Shown here in pieces: positions 37,479 through 49,685 of a DNA stretch of 64,000 bases (the stretch's first letter is position 1; the number at the start of each line of letters is the position of its first letter). The DNA is from Ascaphus truei (lineage: Eukaryota; Chordata; Amphibia; Anura; Ascaphidae), in the NCBI GenBank assembly GCA_036426205.1, contig CM071570.1:50762984-50826983 (forward strand), in the 5' to 3' direction. The position numbers were made by a program, and so were the translations under genes. A model generated the notes under the pieces. That model had not been told where the DNA came from. It ran no database searches and saw nothing but the letters and a program-made list of their open reading frames with translations.

Positions 37479-38288
37479 TGTAGCCATGCTGTAAAATGGC
37501 CTACAGTTTCCTCTCCTGCTGGCAGTAAGCTTGGTAAGTTACAGGGTTGCCAGAAGTAATCATGGAGGTTTGCCCTCACACCCTGGTGAGGTGTCATATA
37601 CATGGAGGGGAGTGGCTGCATACTCTGAGTCCACCGTTAGTGACATCAGAGCTGTGCCAGTTCCTGAAGTATATAAGACACAGCATTGCCAAAAGTTAGT
37701 TGTTGGAGGAAGGAATAAGTCTGGGTTGAGACTTGTGAGTGAAGGGCCCACTAGTGCAGAAACTAGTGGCCCGTTTCTACGTCTAATAGCATCAAGCCTG
37801 ACAAGGCCACACTGTGTCCAGGGACCTGGCACAGGGGTGATCTCCCTGAGGGGAGAGGGGATCCAACTCCATTGGGAGGGCGTACCTTTCTAAGGGACAG
37901 CACGGCAAGATGTGCGGCTGAGCTAATCGCTGCAAGGGGCAGCTGGCCCATACCATCACAAGCAATAAAGATGACCTTGATTAAAGACACCCTCATGTGT
38001 GAGTCTGGAATTACTCTGCAGAGGAAGGCACCAAGAAGGAGTTCCTCATCAGAACCATCTCCTTGCGGACGCAGAGATCCTGATGAGGTGGAGGCACTGC
38101 ACTGTACGTAGGTAGGACTCATGCACACTACCTCAGCTGCCTGTCTGGGTTGGCATTCCCCACACATCATGCGGGAGACTCAGGAGTCCTGTTGCCAACA
38201 GGTGCACCACCAGACACGAGGGACTGGTTAGACCACAGGGGCCAATGTGAGATAGGGTGGGTCAGGCCAGGCCAGAAAATCCATTACA
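37479..38288 (+). mobile_element. Solo LTR, 810 bp, with TTTG target duplication
   Basis: It starts TGTAGCC and ends CATTACA, with TTTG directly on both sides (37475-37478 and 38289-38292). Inside are a TATATAAG box at 37670-37677 and AATAAA at 37964-37969, in the order expected of U3, R and U5. It shares TGCCAGAAGTAATCATGG and GGGAGACTCAGG-type segments with the LTR at 40426-41283. No internal coding region or second LTR adjoins it. A 4-bp duplication fits a Gypsy-type or gamma-retrovirus-type integrase; which cannot be decided here. Confidence 0.8.
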
Positions 38289-38864
38289 TTTGTTTCTTGC
38301 AGAATTCTTTGTTTGCTTTTCTTGTTCAGTTTTTCTTGAAAGACTATGTTTATTTCTTGCAACTTACCTCACATAGAAGGCATAAAGTTGACATGAGTTA
38401 GGAGCTCATCTTAACAGCTGCATCTCTCTTGAATTTGGAAATGGTATATACCATTGTTGATTTGTTTTTTTTCCCCCAACAAAATGTAAACATGCCTTAT
38501 ATTACAATTAGGAAGAGATCACAAAGCAGATTGCTTACACCTAAATGTAACTTGTTGTCCCCAGGTAGGAATACACTTCTCACGGCCTTCAACACTACTT
38601 GACATATTAAATATGCTGGGACAGAGTGAAATGGTTGAGACATAAATCTAATTGGTTTGAAAATGACAGCATTGCATTCATGCTTATAAATAATTACACA
38701 ATCTGTCATCCCTGGAGGCAATTTTATTTCTGACATTAATAGAAAAAATGTAAACAACTTAACTGTTATATAATGCTCCATTTTTTTTTTAAAGTTTGGG
38801 TACAGATCTTCCTGATAAGAGGGAAAGAAAATTGAATGAGTTTGAGCAAACTGATAACTATGGG

Positions 38865-39475
38865 GGTTATTTACTGAAGTCTCCCTGCTGCATAACCAAA
38901 ACAAAATAATTGCATCAGATTTACCAATGAAAATGTTTCAATCGCTTTAAATTGGATTCCTTTTTATTTGTAAATACAGTGCTGTAAATTACACTGGCTT
39001 TGCCCCTATGTACAAAGACAAAAAAAAGGCTCGTAAATTTGTGCCAAAAATATATTTTGATCCTGCATCTCTTTGACTCTACTGATGTAACCAAAGATAT
39101 AGGAAGAGAGTTTTCCTGTCTTAAAGGAGCTTTTCCTTTATAAACCCCACTCTCTAGGGGGGAAGCAAGTGGTCTTTGGAACTGAACCGTGTTAATTTCA
39201 GCTCCGGGGGGCCTCCTGTTCCCCGAGATACTTACATCGGAAGGTGATGCCGGTATTTCATTTCGGTTTAAAGGTCCCTCGACATGAGGGCCAATAGGAA
39301 GTCGCAGAGGGATGATGTCGCAGCTTCCTATTGGCCCGCGGGATTTTGTCACAGACATTTTCTGTGCCGGTACCAGAGATACTACCGGTAACACTTTCAG
39401 ATTTATCTCGGGAAGCAGGGGGTCACAGGACCTGAAATTAATGCGGTCCAGCTCCAGAGACCCCTAGCTTCAAAC
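38865..39475. repeat. Foldback element carrying the shared palindromic module
   Basis: It begins near GGGGTTATTTACTGAAGTCTC. The arms at about 39175-39235 and 39405-39470 are inverted and carry TGAACCG/CAGGACCTGAAATTAATGC and CGGGAAGCAGGGGG-type sequence. The centre is GGCCAATAGGAAG paired with CTTCCTATTGGCC (39290-39336). Outer limits were not resolved. Confidence 0.6.
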
Positions 39476-39860
39476 TAAAAAAAACAAGAGGTAAAACCAC
39501 TTTAAAGAAGCAGTGGCTGCAATTTACTGGAAGACTGCAGTCAAAGCTTTCGGGACAGCAAAGTTCACTACATCAGTATAGAGGCCCATGTCCTCCAACT
39601 TGTGATATGGGTGTTTCTATAGAAAGAATGAGAGTGGAGTTACGTGATGGCCATATTATGACATTTATTAAATAGCTTCTCAGAACTACGCCTGGTCCAA
39701 GCGGAGGTTCACCTCCAGGGCTTACAATCAGCAGAAAATGTAAGAAGCAGAAAATATATCCCAAAAAAATTCTACTACGTATTAAAGCAAACATTTCTTT
39801 GACTTAATACTGTATACAGACCGCTGGTTTCACAGTTTTTAGTCCACTGGTTTTCTCATA

Positions 39861-40074
39861 CAGCAAGGCCCCGCTTCTCGGCACCCCGCTTTTCGGCGAT
39901 CCGCTGATACGGCTGCACCGAGAATGGCATTTTGCCGCCGGCGCACATTCGCAGAACGGAGGTTGCGCATGCGCAGGAGGAAGGGATTGCTGGTTTGCAC
40001 ACAGTAAAAATCACAGGTTCCGCTTTCCGGTGGGCCCTTAGAACGGAACCCACCGTATGCTCGAGGCCCTCCTG
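39861..40074. mobile_element. pogo-like MITE with TA flanks
   Basis: A 214-bp element with left end CAGCAAGGCCCCGCTTCTCG and right end CGAGGCCCTCCTG, flanked by TA. The interior is GC-rich with CTTTTCGGCG-type motifs. It directly precedes a CORE-SINE. Confidence 0.65.
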
Positions 40075-40092
40075 TAGCAAAGTTTTAGGTTC

Positions 40093-40385
40093 AACAGGAG
40101 AAGGATTGGCTCTGTGAGTAAAGACACCGACTCTGTAAACAATGACAGACACAGAGTTTGAATCAGGGAATCCTGTTTTAATTCCAGGTGTCAGCTCCTT
40201 GAGACCTTGGGGGTGAGTCACTTAATATCCCTGTGCCTCAGCCACCAAAAACATATTGTAAGCTCATCTGGGCAGGGACTGTGTCTATAAAATCTCCTAT
40301 GTGCTGCACTCCATACTGTAATTATGAAGCACTTTGAGTCCCATTGGGAAAAAAGCGCTATATGACAAAGTTAGTATTACCTACC
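40093..40385 (+). mobile_element. CORE-SINE, copy 1
   Basis: The head resembles a tRNA-type promoter. The middle reads GTCAGCTCCTTGAGACCTTG, then GAGTCACTT and CCCTGTGCCTCAG, the vertebrate CORE-SINE domain also found in MIR. The tail GAAGCACTTTGAG...GCGCTATATGA is the kind shared with L2-type LINEs. Confidence 0.75.
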
Positions 40386-40425
40386 CCAAAAGCTTACAAT
40401 TTTTTTCTTGGTACCCTAATCTAAG

Positions 40426-41283
40426 TGTAGCCCTGGTAAGAAATTGGGCTATAGTTCTTTCCTCCTTCTGGTATAAGCCCTGGTAAGGGCAGGCTGCCAG
40501 AAGTTATCATGGGCTTCCCCCACTTCAAGCACTGCCCTGAGTGGTGGAGGTAGGTCACCTGACCCTGTGTCAAGGCAAGAGGCACAGGGGCGGTGCCTGC
40601 TGAAATCATAAAGAGCAGTGCACTTCCTATTTAGAGTTAGTCTAGTAGAGTCAGAGTGAGTGTCTAGTTTCAGATAGTCTGCAAGAGAGTGTGACACTGG
40701 CTGGTCCAGTGTGCCTGTGTTAGTGTACAGTTGGAGGAGAGAAGCAGCCTCGGAGTAGAGCTGTTAGAACTACAGTGTAGTGAGGTGGACCAATGCCTCT
40801 CACCCTGCTTAGGGGGTGAGGGAAGAGCTAGCCCCACCCTGGGTGCCCTTGGCCCAGGGTGGTGGCAGGGGAAAATACCATCCTGGAGGAGAGCAATCAG
40901 AGTGGAGTGGACGCACTGTACCTGACTGCTGAGACTGCTGCTGTTGTTGGTAATATTGCTGCTGTGAATAAAGAGCTGCTGCTGCTGCTGCTATTTAAAG
41001 ATATCTACCATGTGAGACTGGAATCTCTCATCCCTGTGTGGGAATACTCTCTATAAGGATTCCACCCCGCATTCCTGGGGCTTACTAGAAATGGAGGCGC
41101 TGCACCACTAGAAGAGAACGAAGGCATCCACCCCAGAAACCTGTTCCTGCTATCCCCCATACCATCACGGGAGACTCAGGCCCTCCTGTTGCCAGCAGGT
41201 TTGCACCACACTAAGTCATTAGTCAGACCCTAGTACAGAGTAGGGGGGGCAATCTGCGATTGCCCCGGGGTCTATGGGCTACA
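40426..41283 (+). mobile_element. Solo LTR, 858 bp, with TAAG target duplication
   Basis: Ends TGTAGCCC and GGGCTACA are perfect 8-bp inverted repeats, with TAAG on both sides (40422-40425 and 41284-41287). AATAAA at 40967-40972 marks a likely polyadenylation signal, just before a (GCT)n run. It is related to, but clearly diverged from, the LTR at 37479, and lies in the same orientation about 2.1 kb downstream. Confidence 0.85.
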
Positions 41284-42689
41284 TAAGTACATGATAAACA
41301 GACTTGAAAAAGGTTACAAGGAGCGGATAAAGCAATTTGGACACATTTTTCAAATCCAAAGACCTTCGACATTTTTATTATAATAATCTTTATAGTTATA
41401 TAAAGAAAAGTATTTTAGCATCTTTTGGCCCATCCTTATATTGATTGCTAGATAGTGGGGTTGACCATTTTTCCAGAGGTTCCCATTCTCTGCTTGGTAG
41501 ATAGAAGTTCCACACAGTGTGCTGTGCAGAATACAACTGATTTTACACCTCGACAATAAGGGTAAATTAACCCCATCACCGCCAAAGTGGCCACCATCGC
41601 ACCCTCTAGCAGTGAAGGGGTTAATCTCTGCACATTTACTGGTTCAGCTAGCAGCAAGAGATTTTACTTTGGAAAAAGAGAGACTGGACATATCTGTGAA
41701 TACTTTTTCTGCAGAAAAATTCCTGTGCAATGTTAATTTACATTAAATGCTGCATTCATCCCTAGCTTTCTACTACTAAAAACATAACTGCTTCAATCTC
41801 TTGAATGGAACTCTTCATGCAAACCTAGCTCAACTCCCATGAGTAATGCAGACATCAAACTAGTAGAACTGAAGTTCTCTACCCTTCCACTAAACTGCTC
41901 GAATAGATAGATTATGCATGCAGTAAATGCTGAAAACCAACAATGAAAGCACACATGAGTGTTCTAAAAACAACCTGGAGAAGTATCAAGCAGTCAGATC
42001 AGAAGATTGCAGATGTAGCCACATTTAATGTTTTTGTTAACAGTTTTACACCCTGGGGATTACATGGCAAGGTTAGAGTAATATTTTGAAGCCATCCTAA
42101 AGCGTCATGTTACGTCAAGGTACTTTTACTGTACTGTACATACAATTACATGTTCTGTTCGTTGCTTCACATTTATGGACACCAGATGGCGCAGTGAGCA
42201 CAGTGAAAATATACAAAAGATAATAATGCATCATAACACACATTTTGAATACACAGAAAGTCACAAAAAAATGAAACTGCATTACAGGAGCAACAAGTGG
42301 GGCTACATTTGTAGGGGGGAGAGAAAAAGAAAAAAAAAAGTGTAAGGGAACCAGGGTCAAAGAGGCCATAAAGTAGGATATCACGGCGAGGGGACAATGA
42401 CAACATGAGCACCCAGTGTGTGGACAAGATAGAAAAAGGTGGAGTCTGACAGGTCAGCTTCCAAGAGCCCAAGGAGGTTACCAGGAGACCGCCAGAATAA
42501 TGAGCAACCTTCCCACCATGGTCAGGAGAACATTCATTGTGGAACCTAGCATGCAGGAGGACGTTTGAGGCGATGCGGTTACACGAGCGATACAGCAGTA
42601 GCTGGTGTACAGTGCTCAACGCTCCTGGGTTTGAGTATTGGTTCTACATCAGGAATTTAAAGGAAAGTACCACTCATTGGTGGGAACAG

Positions 42690-42722
42690 ATCTGAAGAAG
42701 GGCCAAGTGCACGAAACGTAGC
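42690..42722 (+). ncRNA. Hammerhead-like motif
   Basis: CTGAAGAAGGGCCAAGTGCA then CGAAACGTAG. One base of CTGATGA is changed and stem II pairs poorly, but the arrangement matches Penelope hammerheads. The flanking 42600-42790 sequence is probably a Penelope terminal repeat. Confidence 0.35.
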
Positions 42723-43739
42723 CCCCACCCCCCTTATATTTGGTCGGTTTCTTAATTTTTCGATTGCCAGTGGTCCTGGCTAATATATTTAGCATGATTT
42801 ATTAGCTTGGACTTGTGCTTCTGTTCCCCACATGCATGTCTGTGTTCCACATTCCTCTCTCCCCCCCCCCCCCCCTGTCCCACTTTCTATATCTCCTATG
42901 TTGTGTGTTTTTATGGGGGACGTTGTCTTTTTGTGTACCCTTGCATTTTTGCTATAACATTTGTATGTAGTCATTTAGAACAATTACAATGTTTTTCTTC
43001 TGGTACTAACACTGTGTGATAGTGTTTTCTAGTGTGAGTGCTGTGGACATTTCTATTTATGGTACATCTTCTGAGGATTTAAGGAGATCCTTGTGCCCAA
43101 GTGCACCACTATTATAGTGTTTTGGATGGTTATATTGGAGTGCTGACTGACTGTTTGGTATATGGCCAGGAGAACCTTCCAGTATTCTTTTCTCTTGGTA
43201 TAATTGCTTAGAAAAAACTTAATAGTCCTTTTTCTGATATACTACCTGAACTACAGAAGAGTCCTGAGCAGTAGATGCTGCAAAACCACTAATATCTGAA
43301 CACAGGTAACTCAAGAGGACACAAAGCTCCAAACAGATGCTTTTTTTGAGAGGGGATATTAAGTGCTGAACAGTCAGCCGTCTACACATCAGTTGCAGTG
43401 ATCTACCCTTCTCCTGCGACATCTCCTAATCCCTGTTCTCCTACTACATGTTTAATCTCAAAAGGACTGTGCAGGGGGATTATTCTTGCAAATGGCCCAT
43501 CTTCTCTCCTAGAGGTTAGACTTTTACTGCCAGAGGGGCAGCAAAAGGGTTACGTATAATGTAAATGCTTGTGTTTGAATAAATGTGCATGCATGTGTGC
43601 GAATGTCTGTGCATGCATAAATGTGTATCAAACATGTGTACCAATTAAGACAATTATAAATGAGAATAAATTGTCATATGTAATTAGGGAGACCTGTAAA
43701 ACCACCCTAACAGTGTATCAATACTACCCTTAATTTACC

Positions 43740-44045
43740 GGCTCTTCACTCCACTTTGCGCTCCTCCCTCTCGTCTCTGCTCCGCTACAGATTGACAACC
43801 TGTCATGAACTACAACTCTTCCCTATCCTCCTCTCTTGATCTACATTCTCCTCTTTTTCTGTGCCGCTCTCGCCCTTCTAACCACAGACATTGGCTAAAC
43901 TGCGATACACGAATGTTGCGTTCCTGTACGTGCTCCTCTGAAAGCCTCTGGAAGAAATCTCACACTCGCAGAATTCCTTCACTACAAATGTATCCTATCC
44001 GGGTTTAACTCTGCCCTCTCCCAGGCTAAACAAACCTATTTTTCT
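43740..44045 (+). mobile_element. LINE fragment, same family as 51250
   Basis: The stretch from about 43935 (AAATCTCACACTCGCAGAAT, CCTTCACTACAAATGTATCC, CTGCCCTCTCCCAGGCTAAA) closely parallels 51268-51360. It belongs to the region upstream of the reverse transcriptase domain in a Jockey-group LINE. Confidence 0.65.
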
Positions 44046-44251
44046 TCACTAATAAACATTCACAAGTTTAAACTTTGACTCTTCTGTGTCTTTGATTCTC
44101 TAAAATAGAAAACAGATGGGACAGCAGCACTCATAATAGGAATGAAAAGTGAATGGTGCACTTGGGGAAAGAATATGTATTGTACACAAGGAAACTGAAT
44201 GCCACTTAGTCCAGAATGAACCAGTGGTTCAGAAAAAGGGAGAAGAAGCAG

Positions 44252-44475
44252 CTCATAGAGTAAAGACACTGACTGGCACATAGTTTGAAGCAGGGGAACC
44301 TGGTTCAATTCCGGTGTTGGCTCCTTGTGACCTTGGTCAAGTCACCTTATCTCCCTGTGTCTCAGGCACCAAAAACATAGATTGTAAGCTCCACGGGCAG
44401 GGACCTGTGCCTGCAAAATGTGTCTGTAAAGCGCTACGTAAAACTAGCAGCGCTATACAAGAACATGCTATAAAA
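44252..44475 (+). mobile_element. CORE-SINE, copy 2
   Basis: GGTTCAATTCC is a B-box-like polymerase III signal. It is followed by GGCTCCTTGTGACCTTGG, GTCTCAGGCACCAAAAACAT and GTAAAGCGCTACGTAAAAC, then GCGCTATACAAG. Same family as the copy at 40093, with a different tail subtype. Confidence 0.75.
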
Positions 44476-44866
44476 AAAAAAAAGTCCCCAAACTACATGC
44501 ACTCAATGTGAAGTGGGAAAATTAGTATTTAATCAATAGTTGATATACTTTGGTATTACTGTCATATCGGTTCTCTGTTCACTATATACAGTATGTGCTA
44601 GAATTATCACCCCAAGAACGAACAGAGAGTAATGTGCAATAGTTAAAAATATTTTGGAACATATCATAGTTGAAATACAGGGGCTATACAATGTCCAAAG
44701 TGCAGCGACAATGCTGCTCAGTAAGTAGCTGGTGGTCTTTGAATGACTCAGTCAATAGCAACCAATACTGTATATACACATGTGTTGTCAAACTGTATGG
44801 TTCCAATGGCAATACAATCTCTGCAAATGCGGCCCAATAGTAGATGGTGAACTAAAGGTTCTTATC

Positions 44867-45259
44867 TTAGGCTGCGTCCATAGAGGGGGGGAGCAGTGCT
44901 GAACAGCGCTGACGCTGAGGCTCGCCTGCTGAAGCTGTGCGATTTCATGTACATGCAGGCGAGCCAGCGGGCGCGATCGGGAGGCGGGGCAGTGACGTCG
45001 CTGGGCCAATCGCCCGCGACGCACTGACGTCAACGTCATGGCGCCGTGACGTTGACGCTGCTTCGCGCTGATTGGATGTTTTCAGCCTACAGCGCGCTGA
45101 AAAACAGCTTGGCTGTCGGCTGAAAAATCCAACTCCTCAGCACGCCTGCGGACGCTTGCGTGAGCCCCCTCTAAAGACATCCTCATTGAGGATGCCGGGG
45201 CTCAGCGCGGAGCATTTGCACGGCTCAGCGCTGCTTGTCCTTCTATGGACGCAGCCTAA
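44867..45259. mobile_element. 393-bp MITE with perfect 18-bp inverted ends
   Basis: It starts TTAGGCTGCGTCCATAGA and ends with the exact complement, TCTATGGACGCAGCCTAA. The interior is GC-rich and partly self-complementary, with GTGACGTCGCTGGGCCAATC paired against GATTGG and TGACGTCAACGTCA. Similar starts (TTAGGCTACGCTTATAG, CTAAGGCCCAGCTCATGG) occur at 51664 and 49203. No target duplication could be fixed. Confidence 0.75.
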
Positions 45260-46994
45260 GGCAATACTGTATGTGATTAGTAGAATGTGTTCACGCTAAT
45301 AACTGAACGCATGACCCAAATTGATGTGAAAGAATCACTGTCCAATATAGATATTGCTGATTTCTGTCATGAGTGAGGGTCAGCTGCATAATAAAAGTTG
45401 TGGTCAGAAAGTTACGGACCACCGGGTCCAACCGTCCAGGAACATTATTGAGGACTGCCGTCTCCAGACTGGATGGCGGACATACTGTAGAAGCCTACTA
45501 ACTATTGACTGTATGATCATTACTTAGCTGGAGAAACTTTGCATTAGCTTTTATTTGTAATTTATCTCCTTTTAGCCTGAGAATGTAGAAAATAGATTTG
45601 TTCATTTATGGCACTTCACAAATGTAATTATGAGATACTGTTACTAAGTTATTTTTATCATCAGTAGTTAAAGGGGTAAAAGTGAATAATGTGTCATTTG
45701 TGAAACTGGAAATATCAAAGAGGTTGCAGTGTACAGATAGATGGTCATCGGTCACCATTCAGATCTACAGTATATAGGAGAAGAAACTTATTTTCTTCTG
45801 ACTTCTTCAAATATTTTGGTCATGAGTACAATTCTTCACGCTGTGAAACCCAAGCAAAAGTATCTATCCAAATATATATAACACCAGATTAAAGCAAAAA
45901 CATTTTTTTGTTTTGAGAAATCTGGTGCATTTTTTTTACTGCTTTTCCCCCCTATAGTGCAGTTTGGAGACTAGTACACAAATTCACAAATATTATTTAA
46001 AACAGATTAACTCAGGAGGTAATAGTGAAGAACCTCAACACTCTACAGCCTCTCTGATACTTGTCAACCTATTGAAAAGAATGCAAGTGCATTTAAATGT
46101 TTTTATGTTCTATTTGTTTATGGCTAATTAAAGATGTCAAATCCTCCACCAGTCCCAGTCTCCCCACTCCAGATTTAGAGGTTTTAATCCCAGATAACAG
46201 GCAAGTGAATATGAAATGGTGTTGCTCTTGGTACACCTGGTGCTTGAAATAGACAAAGCTTATTAAAAACATTGTGAAAACACGTTGAAAAAGGGGCCAT
46301 ATGACGTTATATATTATGACTACCAATTGTAGTGAATTACGCACCACATTGAGTTTAATTATTTCAGTTTCAATGATAAATGAACTAATTTTCACCAATT
46401 CAAACCTCTCAACATAGCCAAACTGCAATTAATCATCGTTGACATAATGAATAAATCAAAATTTCTATCATCTGCCATTTGCAGACACATCTAAAACATA
46501 TTCACAAAATATTGATGTCTTCCAAATTTATGTTGGGGGTTCACATTTGAGTCACAACTTTTCCAAGATTCATAATGCAGAAAAGTTATGGTCAGATTGC
46601 CTATTGGGATGGTAAAAACAATAGACACACTGCAATTGGCACAGTATTTCAACATAGTTTGATAAGTTTGATAAATGCAAAAAGCTTTTACAATAAAAAG
46701 AAAAAAAAAGAGAACATGACAAATAATTTGCAAGGACTTTTACAATTCAAATATAGATTGGCATTTTGGCGTGATTTTCACTTGCTGTACTGCACATTTA
46801 ACTCTTGCATAGAATTAAGTAGACCATATTTTCCCTGGAATAAACTGGACAAATGTCGTGCATGCACAGTCAGAAAGGGCCGTCCAAAAACTAGGACATG
46901 TGTCTACATTTCGGGAAACCGGGACAGAGGACAAATAAAACGGTGGCTGTCCCAGCTAAACAGGGTCGTCCTGGCACCCTACATAGAATCAATA

Positions 46995-47665
46995 CAGAAC
47001 ATACCTGTACAAAAGCAGGAGACCCTAGCCCAAATCTGGGTGTCAGCTCCTTGAAACCTTAAGCGACTCACTTTATCGCAAGCACTCACATTTATCTGTC
47101 CAAACACTTACCGGCAGCACAGCAAGGGAGATACTGATGTCCCAATATTATTGCAGACTACGGGTGCGAATTATTAATGTAGAATATGCAGCAGCTCTGA
47201 TTTGAATTTAGTAGTGCAATAACCACAGCCCTACATTATTACATCTGTCCTACCAAGTAATAGGGTAGGCAATTTTTTGTGATATGTAAGGGGGGTTCTT
47301 CACCTATTAATGTGAGGCTTTGCATTACACTATCCATAGTGAGGTTTACCACATCAGTTAGGGGTATCCTACTCACCGCGTCCTTAGGTTTTAAACATGT
47401 GTGTAGCTTTCTTTCCTATATGTTACAAATAAAGTATTTTTTTAATATATATTAGTAGGGGTTGAGTGCTCCTAATAGGGATTCTGTTTCTTTTGTATAT
47501 TAGTGTTCATATATCTCCCCTAACAGCACCCACCTATAAGAATTAAGATTGATTATCCATATATATTAGCTGAGTGGAACCCTATCTTGGTCTTTATACT
47601 GTACTTGTGAACTGGTTTGAGTCCCATTAGGAAAAAGCACTATATGAAATAAATTTGTTATTACG
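46995..47665 (+). mobile_element. CORE-SINE, split copy abutting a TMX4 exon
   Basis: The core part GGTGTCAGCTCCTTGAAACC lies near 47038-47060 and the tail GTTTGAGTCCCATTAGG, GCACTATATGAAA at 47608-47655. About 530 bp of unrelated sequence sits between, probably a later insertion. The tail reaches within a few bases of the exon at 47669, on the strand opposite to TMX4. Confidence 0.55.
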
Positions 47666-47668
47666 TAC

Positions 47669-47714
47669 CCGAATCCATCCTGATAGATGAAAAAGACCGG
47701 CCATTCCAGACATC
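47669..47714 (-). CDS. TMX4: TMX4 internal exon: membrane-proximal luminal linker
   Basis: This 46-nt exon has a CTATTTTTAG acceptor and a GTACGT donor. Its first G completes a Met codon begun in the previous exon; it then encodes MSGMAGLFHLSGWIR and ends in phase 0. TMX4 carries MSGMAGLF at the equivalent place, just before the amphipathic stretch leading to the transmembrane helix. The donor is weaker than consensus (C at intron position 4). A CORE-SINE tail on the plus strand ends within a few bases of it. The downstream intron is the longest in view, about 20.5 kb. Confidence 0.88.
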
Positions 47715-49202
47715 CTAAAAATAGTAGTGAGGCAGGTATTAATAATGAACATCAGGCGAACAGTAGCATATAGAGAATTCATATTTATGTAATAAAACAG
47801 CTGCAAAAAAACAACAGGTCATCTGGCCTTGTATTAAAATGCTTTGATAAGTAATATGATGATTTAGAAGCAACTATTCATCAATGCTGTTTAAGCCTCT
47901 TCCATGGGAAACTTCCTTTTGGCACAGAGGTTTACAACTTTACAGCAGTTTCATGATAACTGGATGACTTGGATCTTTTCCTCCAAATGTGCTACAGTCT
48001 TTGTATTGATTTATCCAGGTTAGGACACAGTTCAAATAAATGGTGGACTGGGACCAGATGCAGAGTTCTAGTCTACTTTGCGCAGTCATGAAAAGAGGCT
48101 CCCGCTCCTGAGCTGGAAGCTGAGAGAACTACTAGAAAAGAATTTCCTTGCCCTTTTTTTCCCTCTGTGGAATTTAATTAAGTGGTCTGCAGTAAATATC
48201 GACACATCAGTGCTGATATCAATGCAGCACACATAGAGCATAGTGTTTTCCATGTGTTATCCCTGTATTTACGCACAGAGAGCATGTTATAAGAAACTTT
48301 CCTTTAAACAGATATCTAAGCAAAACTACCAATACAACTTTAAGGACTTTGATCTTACGACCAAAAGATAGCACAGGCACTTCACAATGATTACCATGGA
48401 AAAAGAGTTTAAAAATATATATTTTTAAACTATTATTTTTTTTGTCATTTTTTTTTAAAGCTGTAAAAATCAGCTGCTTAAACATGCCACAGCCCTTACA
48501 GCTCCCTTCTGTCCTAGGAGAGATAGTCCCTTTAAAGGTGCAGGCTCTGCTAGCGATAAATTGAACCAATCGCACTGATAGTGTTAAGGAGTTCAACCTT
48601 CTTTGTGACTGACATTTTTGTCTTGGACATGGAGGGTGGCGGTGTTGACATTTTCTAGCTACTCCCTTTTGTTGTCAGATATGATGAACAAGAATGTGCA
48701 CAGGCAAAGTCCTCAGCTTATCTGTCTTGACCCTCTAACAGGAGCATTGTGGGCTAGTGGTTGAGTGAAAGCTTGATTGACAACCACTTTGCATAAGAAC
48801 AAGATTTTACTTTCTGATTTGAAAGAAACCAATGCAATCAAACGTTACGTTTTGTAGGATTACATTTGTTTAAGGAAGAGAGTTACATTGTTGATTTTAA
48901 AATGTGTTTTTTCTTCTTCCCGACAGGAACGGCACATTTAAAACAAGTCTAAGGAGATGTAGTTGTGACCAAGAAATGTGCATGTATTTCCATTCAAAAG
49001 GTAAGGACCCCTTTTTTTAAGATTGTGAGGTGGTTCTCAACTTCATCTGTAAAACATGTACACACACACACACACACACAAGGCACAGGCACACACACAT
49101 GCACACACAGGCACGACAGGGCAGCAACAAACTCCTTCAGTCTCACAATCAATTCTGAACATCACTCACAAAATCAGATGTCAACAAGACAAAGATACAG
49201 CC

Positions 49203-49552
49203 TAAGGCCCAGCTCATGGTGGCGGCGCGGCACAGTGCGCTACCGTGCTCGCCGCCGCACACTCCTGCAGCCCCAGTGATGTGTGCACTAGGCTGCAGGA
49301 TATTGGGGAGGCAATCGGGGGCGTGGTGAATGCGTCACGAAGCTGGTTCGCCCTCATTGGCTGAACCAGCTCACAAGACGCTGATGTCATGCGACTGCAG
49401 CCCGAAAACTCAAATGTACTCGTCTCGGCAAAATGTAGTAGTGTCGACGCAAGCAGCGCCGCAGGCACTTGAGGAACTGCAATAACAAATCAGGTAAGAG
49501 TCCCGAAAGTGCGCACGCACACAGCAACGCCCCCACCATGAGCGCGGTTTAA
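49203..49552. mobile_element. Snapback MITE, related ends
   Basis: Left TAAGGCCCAGCTCATGGTGG and right CCCCCACCATGAGCGCGGTT are imperfect inverted ends. Internal pairs include CGTGCTCGCCGCCGC and a GGCTGAACCAGC/GAAGCTGGTTCGCC pairing. No coding region. Confidence 0.6.
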
Positions 49553-49685
49553 GGTGACTCAAAGACTAGGGGGAGGGAAGAGAGAGCAAAGAAAATGGAA
49601 AACTATATTCTAAAAGAAATGTGGAAGAAAAATATAGAGCAGCAAAGGGTAGAGGGGAAAGGGGAATGGGTGTTTTATTAACATA

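Larger units (their letters stand above)
27185..47668 (-). other. TMX4: Large TMX4 intron (about 20.5 kb)
   Basis: This intron is dense in transposable elements, listed separately. Stretches where nothing was assigned include 28210-29200, 29660-30240, 30860-31520, 32040-33880, 36252-37470, 38290-38860, 41290-42400, 42750-43700 and 45260-46990. The open frame at 32265-32666 (133 codons) and that at 46575-47054 (159 codons) match no family recognised here and have no splice or codon support. Confidence 0.55.

Noticed and set aside
37763..38170. 135-codon minus-strand frame
   Set aside because: It lies antisense within a solo LTR; LTRs are non-coding.
46575..47054. 159-codon plus-strand frame
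   Set aside because: It ends within a CORE-SINE and has mixed low-complexity Lys runs and no domain.
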